From: Planctomycetales bacterium
GTDB lineage: Bacteria; Planctomycetota; Planctomycetia; Isosphaerales; Isosphaeraceae
Direction of reading: 5' to 3'
NCBI GenBank assembly: GCA_027435495.1
Contig: DAHZZC010000436.1
Span: forward strand, 1 to 7,592
DNA length: 7,592 nucleotides
Position 1 is the stretch's first letter. The number at the start of each line of letters is the position of its first letter. The position numbers and the translations under genes are program-made. The notes under the pieces are model-generated. The model had not been told where the DNA came from, made no database searches, and saw only the letters and a program-made list of their open reading frames with translations. This document shows, in pieces, positions 5,159 to 7,592 of this stretch.

Positions 5159-6634
5159 ATGACCACCACAGCCACCGCTCCCTCTCGCTCCACGAAGGTC
5201 ACGCCCCGATTGATCGCCGACCTCGCCGCGGTCGTCGGGGCCGATAACGTCCTTGACAGCCGGGAGGAGACGCTCGTCTACGAGTGCGACGGTTACGTCG
5301 TCGAGAAGAGCGTTCCGGATGTCGTCATCTTCCCGACCTCGACCGAGCAGGTCGTGGAGATCGTGAAGCTTTGCAACAGGCACGGGGTCCCGTTTGTTCC
5401 AAGGGGCGCGGGGACGAGCCTGGCGGGCGGGACGCTCACCGTCGGCGGTGGGGTGATGATCTGCCTGACGCGGATGCGGCGAATCCTGGAGATCAACCTC
5501 CGGGATCGGTACGCGATCGTCGAGGCGGGCGTGGTGAACGTCTGGCTGACGCGGTCGCTGGCCGGGACCGGGTTCCACTACGCACCGGATCCATCGAGCC
5601 AGGGAGCCTGCACGATCGGCGGGAACGTCGGAACGAACTCGGGCGGTCCGCACACGCTGAAATACGGGGTAACGGTCAATCACGTCCGGGGCGCCACGCT
5701 GGTGATGCCGGATGGGACCGTGGTCGAGACGGGCGGCGTCACTGAGGACGACCCGGGATACGACCTGACCGGGCTGGTCGTCGGCAATGAGGGAACGTTC
5801 GGAATTGTCACGAAGGCGATCGTGAACATCACCCGGGACCCCGAGGCTGGTCGGACCTTCCTCGGTGTCTTCGACTCGGTCGACGCGGCGACCGAGACGG
5901 TCAGCGGGATCATTGCAGCGGGGATCGTCCCGGCGGCTCTTGAGATGCTCGACAACCTGATGATCCGGGCGGTTGAGCAGGCGTTTGGGTTTGGCTTCCC
6001 GACTGAGGCCGGCGCCGTCCTGATCATTGAGGTCGACGGTCTCGAAGCGGGGCTCGATCGCGAGGCCCAGGCGATTTCCGAGATTGTCCAGGCGCACGGC
6101 GGGCGGGTGGAGAAGTCGATCGGATGGCGGACGCGGAAGGAGCCTGAATATGTTGCGATCTGGAAGAGCCGCAAGTCGGCCTTCGGCGCGATCGGGCGGC
6201 TAAGCCCGACCTACTGCACGCAGGACGGCGTCGTCCCGCGGACGAAGCTGCCGCACATCTTGCGGTTCATCACCGAGGTCGGCCAGCGGCACGGGCTCCG
6301 GATCGCGAACGTCTTCCACGCTGGCGACGGCAACATCCACCCGATTCTCCTCTTTGACGAGCGAGACCCCGAGCAGGTGAAGCGGGTTTTTGAGGCGAGC
6401 CACGAGATCCTTGACGAGTGCATTAACGTCGGCGGGAGTGTGACCGGCGAGCATGGGATTGGCGTCGAGAAGATGGAGTTCATGCCGAGGTTGTTCTCGC
6501 CCGAGGACCTGGCGGCGATGGTCGCGATCCGGCAGGTCTTTAATCCCGAGGGTCGATGCAACCCGTTCAAGCTGCTCCCGGGCGGAGTCGGCTGCATCGA
6601 GAAGAAGGCGCCGAGGCGGCCGGCGCCGGCGTGA
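5159..6634 (+). CDS. glcD: FAD-linked oxidase, glycolate oxidase subunit GlcD type
   Basis: This is a predicted FAD-dependent 2-hydroxyacid dehydrogenase that oxidises glycolate or a related hydroxyacid such as D-lactate. The 491-residue product is close to E. coli GlcD in length. The N-terminal PCMH-type FAD domain shows PRGAGTSLAGG (81-91), DPSSQGACTIGGNVGTNSGG (144-163) and GNEGTFGIVT (209-218). The C-terminal oxidase domain shows FHAGDGNIHP (386-395; His387 and His394 are likely metal/substrate ligands), TGEHGIGVEK (429-438) and FNPEGRCNPFK (461-471). The C-terminal tail is a short Ala/Pro/Lys extension. ATG 5159 follows a distant GAGGAA (5141-5146), and no better start is seen. E. coli GlcD works with GlcE and the Fe-S protein GlcF. 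Neither is adjacent, so the electron acceptor partner must be elsewhere or different. The substrate is not decided by sequence. Confidence 0.93.
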   Translation: MTTTATAPSRSTKVTPRLIADLAAVVGADNVLDSREETLVYECDGYVVEKSVPDVVIFPTSTEQVVEIVKLCNRHGVPFVPRGAGTSLAGGTLTVGGGVMICLTRMRRILEINLRDRYAIVEAGVVNVWLTRSLAGTGFHYAPDPSSQGACTIGGNVGTNSGGPHTLKYGVTVNHVRGATLVMPDGTVVETGGVTEDDPGYDLTGLVVGNEGTFGIVTKAIVNITRDPEAGRTFLGVFDSVDAATETVSGIIAAGIVPAALEMLDNLMIRAVEQAFGFGFPTEAGAVLIIEVDGLEAGLDREAQAISEIVQAHGGRVEKSIGWRTRKEPEYVAIWKSRKSAFGAIGRLSPTYCTQDGVVPRTKLPHILRFITEVGQRHGLRIANVFHAGDGNIHPILLFDERDPEQVKRVFEASHEILDECINVGGSVTGEHGIGVEKMEFMPRLFSPEDLAAMVAIRQVFNPEGRCNPFKLLPGGVGCIEKKAPRRPAPA

Positions 6635-6757
6635 GTCACTCGCCGGATCGTCCGGTCCGATCCTTGATGGCGTCCAAGGCGCCCGAGGTTCTCCGTGTTT
6701 TGTAGGTGGGAGCTTCCTCTCCCGACCCGACCGCAGCCCAATCGTATCGCGAAGATT

Positions 6758-6777
6758 GCTGGCTGGAGCCGGCTTTT
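6758..6777 (+). terminator. Possible intrinsic terminator of glcD
   Basis: GCTGGC (6758-6763) pairs with GCCGGC (6768-6773), with one G-T wobble and a TGGA loop, and is directly followed by TTTT (6774-6777). It is a compact Rho-independent-like hairpin in the convergent gap, 123 nt after the glcD stop. The stem and T-tract are short, so the call is tentative. Confidence 0.4.
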
Positions 6778-6804
6778 ACAGAGGGGAACGACTTCATTCT
6801 CTCA

Positions 6805-6870
6805 CGATCTCACGTCTCACTTCTCAGGTCACAAGACCTCTGGGGAGATCGGAAGTGAGACGTGAGATCG
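6805..6870. repeat. Perfect 19-bp inverted repeat made of TCTCAC 7-mers
   Basis: The arm at 6805-6823 is exactly reverse-complementary to 6852-6870. The 28-nt centre contains a further hairpin, AGGTC-ACAA-GACCT (6826-6839). The left side is a run of 7-mers, TCTCACG, TCTCACG, TCTCACT and TCTCAGG (6800-6828, with one extra base at 6807). The right arm mirrors this as GTGAGA units. It lies between the convergent glcD and sulfatase genes, 13 nt beyond the sulfatase stop. There is no T-tract on either side, so it is not a standard terminator. A dispersed repeat (REP- or MITE-like) or a transcript-end structure is plausible. Confidence 0.8.
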
Positions 6871-6883
6871 AGCGGCCTTCGGC

Positions 6884-7592
6884 CTATCGCTCGCGGTTTC
6901 GAGGGCAGAGTTCGTCGAGACGTTTGTGCAGCCGTGTCCGAAGCTCGGTCTGGTCGGGGTGATCGGCCAGGTTGTGCTGCTGCTTTGGGTCATCCTTGAG
7001 CGAGAAGAGCTCGGTCGGGCGTCGGCTGTACTCGATCATCGTGTGATCCTCGGCGACGATGGCCTCCATCCAGAGGATGCCTGAGGTCCGGAAGTCGTCT
7101 CCCTTGAGGCGGGGCTCGTCGAGTTGCGAGAGGACTGCATCCGGTACGAGCGGGGTGTTCGAGCGCCAGTGTCGGGCGAGGTTTCGGCCGGGGAACGGCG
7201 ACGGGTCGCTGGGCAAGAGCAGGCCCGTCATTGTCAAGGGGAGGTCGCGAAGAGAGACCGGTGCCGCGATCCGACGTCCCCTCGCGTAGGCAAATCGGTC
7301 GGGGTGGGAGTCGTCGCGGGCGGTCGGCGGGATCAAAATCAGGGGGACGTGAGTCTGCTCGTTGTAGAGCGAGGACCCGTGGCCGAAGTGGCCGTGCTCG
7401 CCGAAGTGCTCGCCGTGGTCGCCTGTGATCACCACCCAGGTATCGGCCAGCCGGCCATTCTCACGGAGCGTCTCCAGTAGCCGGCCGACCTGGTCGTCCA
7501 GGCCCGAGAGGCAATCGTCGTAGAGGTCGCCAAGGCGACGTGCCACGGCCTCCACTTCCTTCTGGCGCCCTTCTCGCTGGGCAGGATTGGCC
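6884..7592 (-). CDS. Sulfatase, C-terminal part (5' end beyond window)
   Basis: This is the C-terminal 235 residues of a sulfatase of the alkaline phosphatase superfamily, enzymes that hydrolyse sulfate esters, often on polysaccharides. The visible part has a helical YDDCLSGLDDQVGRLLETL segment and then the metal-site motif TGDHGEHFGEHGHFGHGSSLYNE, with Asp-His at about 58-59 of the visible peptide. THVPLILIPP follows. Near the end is the typical ELFSLKDDPKQQHNLADHP motif. The frame stays open to 7591, so the GTG at 7555 is not the true start. The N-terminal domain with the formylglycine motif (CxPxR) and any signal peptide are outside the window, so activity and location cannot be judged. 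It converges on glcD and ends in TAG. A small hairpin (6869-6893) overlaps the stop. Planctomycetes are known for many sulfatases. Confidence 0.9.
   Translation of the reverse strand, partial: ANPAQREGRQKEVEAVARRLGDLYDDCLSGLDDQVGRLLETLRENGRLADTWVVITGDHGEHFGEHGHFGHGSSLYNEQTHVPLILIPPTARDDSHPDRFAYARGRRIAAPVSLRDLPLTMTGLLLPSDPSPFPGRNLARHWRSNTPLVPDAVLSQLDEPRLKGDDFRTSGILWMEAIVAEDHTMIEYSRRPTELFSLKDDPKQQHNLADHPDQTELRTRLHKRLDELCPRNRER

Noticed and set aside
4876..5247. 123-codon plus-strand frame between the methyltransferase and glcD
   Set aside because: It overlaps the start of glcD in another frame, has no domain-like sequence and a Ser/Arg/Pro-rich composition.
5102..6097. 331-codon minus-strand frame opposite glcD
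   Set aside because: It is antisense to the unmistakable GlcD frame and rich in Arg, Asp and Pro, typical of shadow translation.
6805..6870. CRISPR array or tRNA gene at the 6805-6870 repeat
   Set aside because: There are only two inverted arms and short 7-mers, with no regular spacers, and no cloverleaf or T-loop motif. No tRNA or rRNA signature was seen elsewhere in the window.
7555..7555. GTG at 7555 as the sulfatase start
   Set aside because: The frame continues upstream without a stop to the window edge, and the visible part lacks the N-terminal catalytic half, so the true start lies outside the window.

Overview
The window reads as a GC-rich bacterial chromosome, most likely a planctomycete (Isosphaeraceae-like). 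This is inferred from the ribosomal protein variants, the GC-rich coding style, the GTG starts and a neighbouring sulfatase gene. No rRNA or other direct taxonomic marker is present, so the placement is a judgement rather than a measurement.

The left half (about 1-3914, all minus strand) is the front of the S10 ribosomal protein operon in its classical order: rpsJ (S10), rplC (L3), rplD (L4), rplW (L23), rplB (L2), rpsS (S19), then the probable first codons of rplV (L22) running off the left edge. A strong sigma70-type promoter (TTGACG, 17 nt, TATCTT) lies about 90 nt upstream of rpsJ. L3-L4 and L4-L23 are tightly packed (12 and 3 nt). Three gaps are unexpectedly large: S10-L3 (356 nt, rich in stem-loops), L23-L2 (101 nt) and L2-S19 (83 nt). 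The last two carry related CGGTTTT/AAAACCG short-period repeats in inverted arrangement, starting directly after the upstream stop codons.

The right half holds accessory genes. Diverging from the operon is a small class I SAM-dependent methyltransferase (4088-4753, strong Shine-Dalgarno), where many bacteria have the str operon. It is followed by a possible terminator and a 405-nt noncoding stretch with a possible promoter. Next is a full-length GlcD-type FAD-linked oxidase (5159-6634), with no glcE or glcF partner in view. Converging on it from the right edge is the C-terminal part of a sulfatase (6884-7592, minus strand).

The convergent gap contains a likely glcD terminator and a perfect 19-bp inverted repeat built from TCTCAC-type 7-mers. 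No complete novel multi-gene system is visible. The most unusual material is the set of stop-codon-proximal repeat elements and the long structured S10-L3 spacer.
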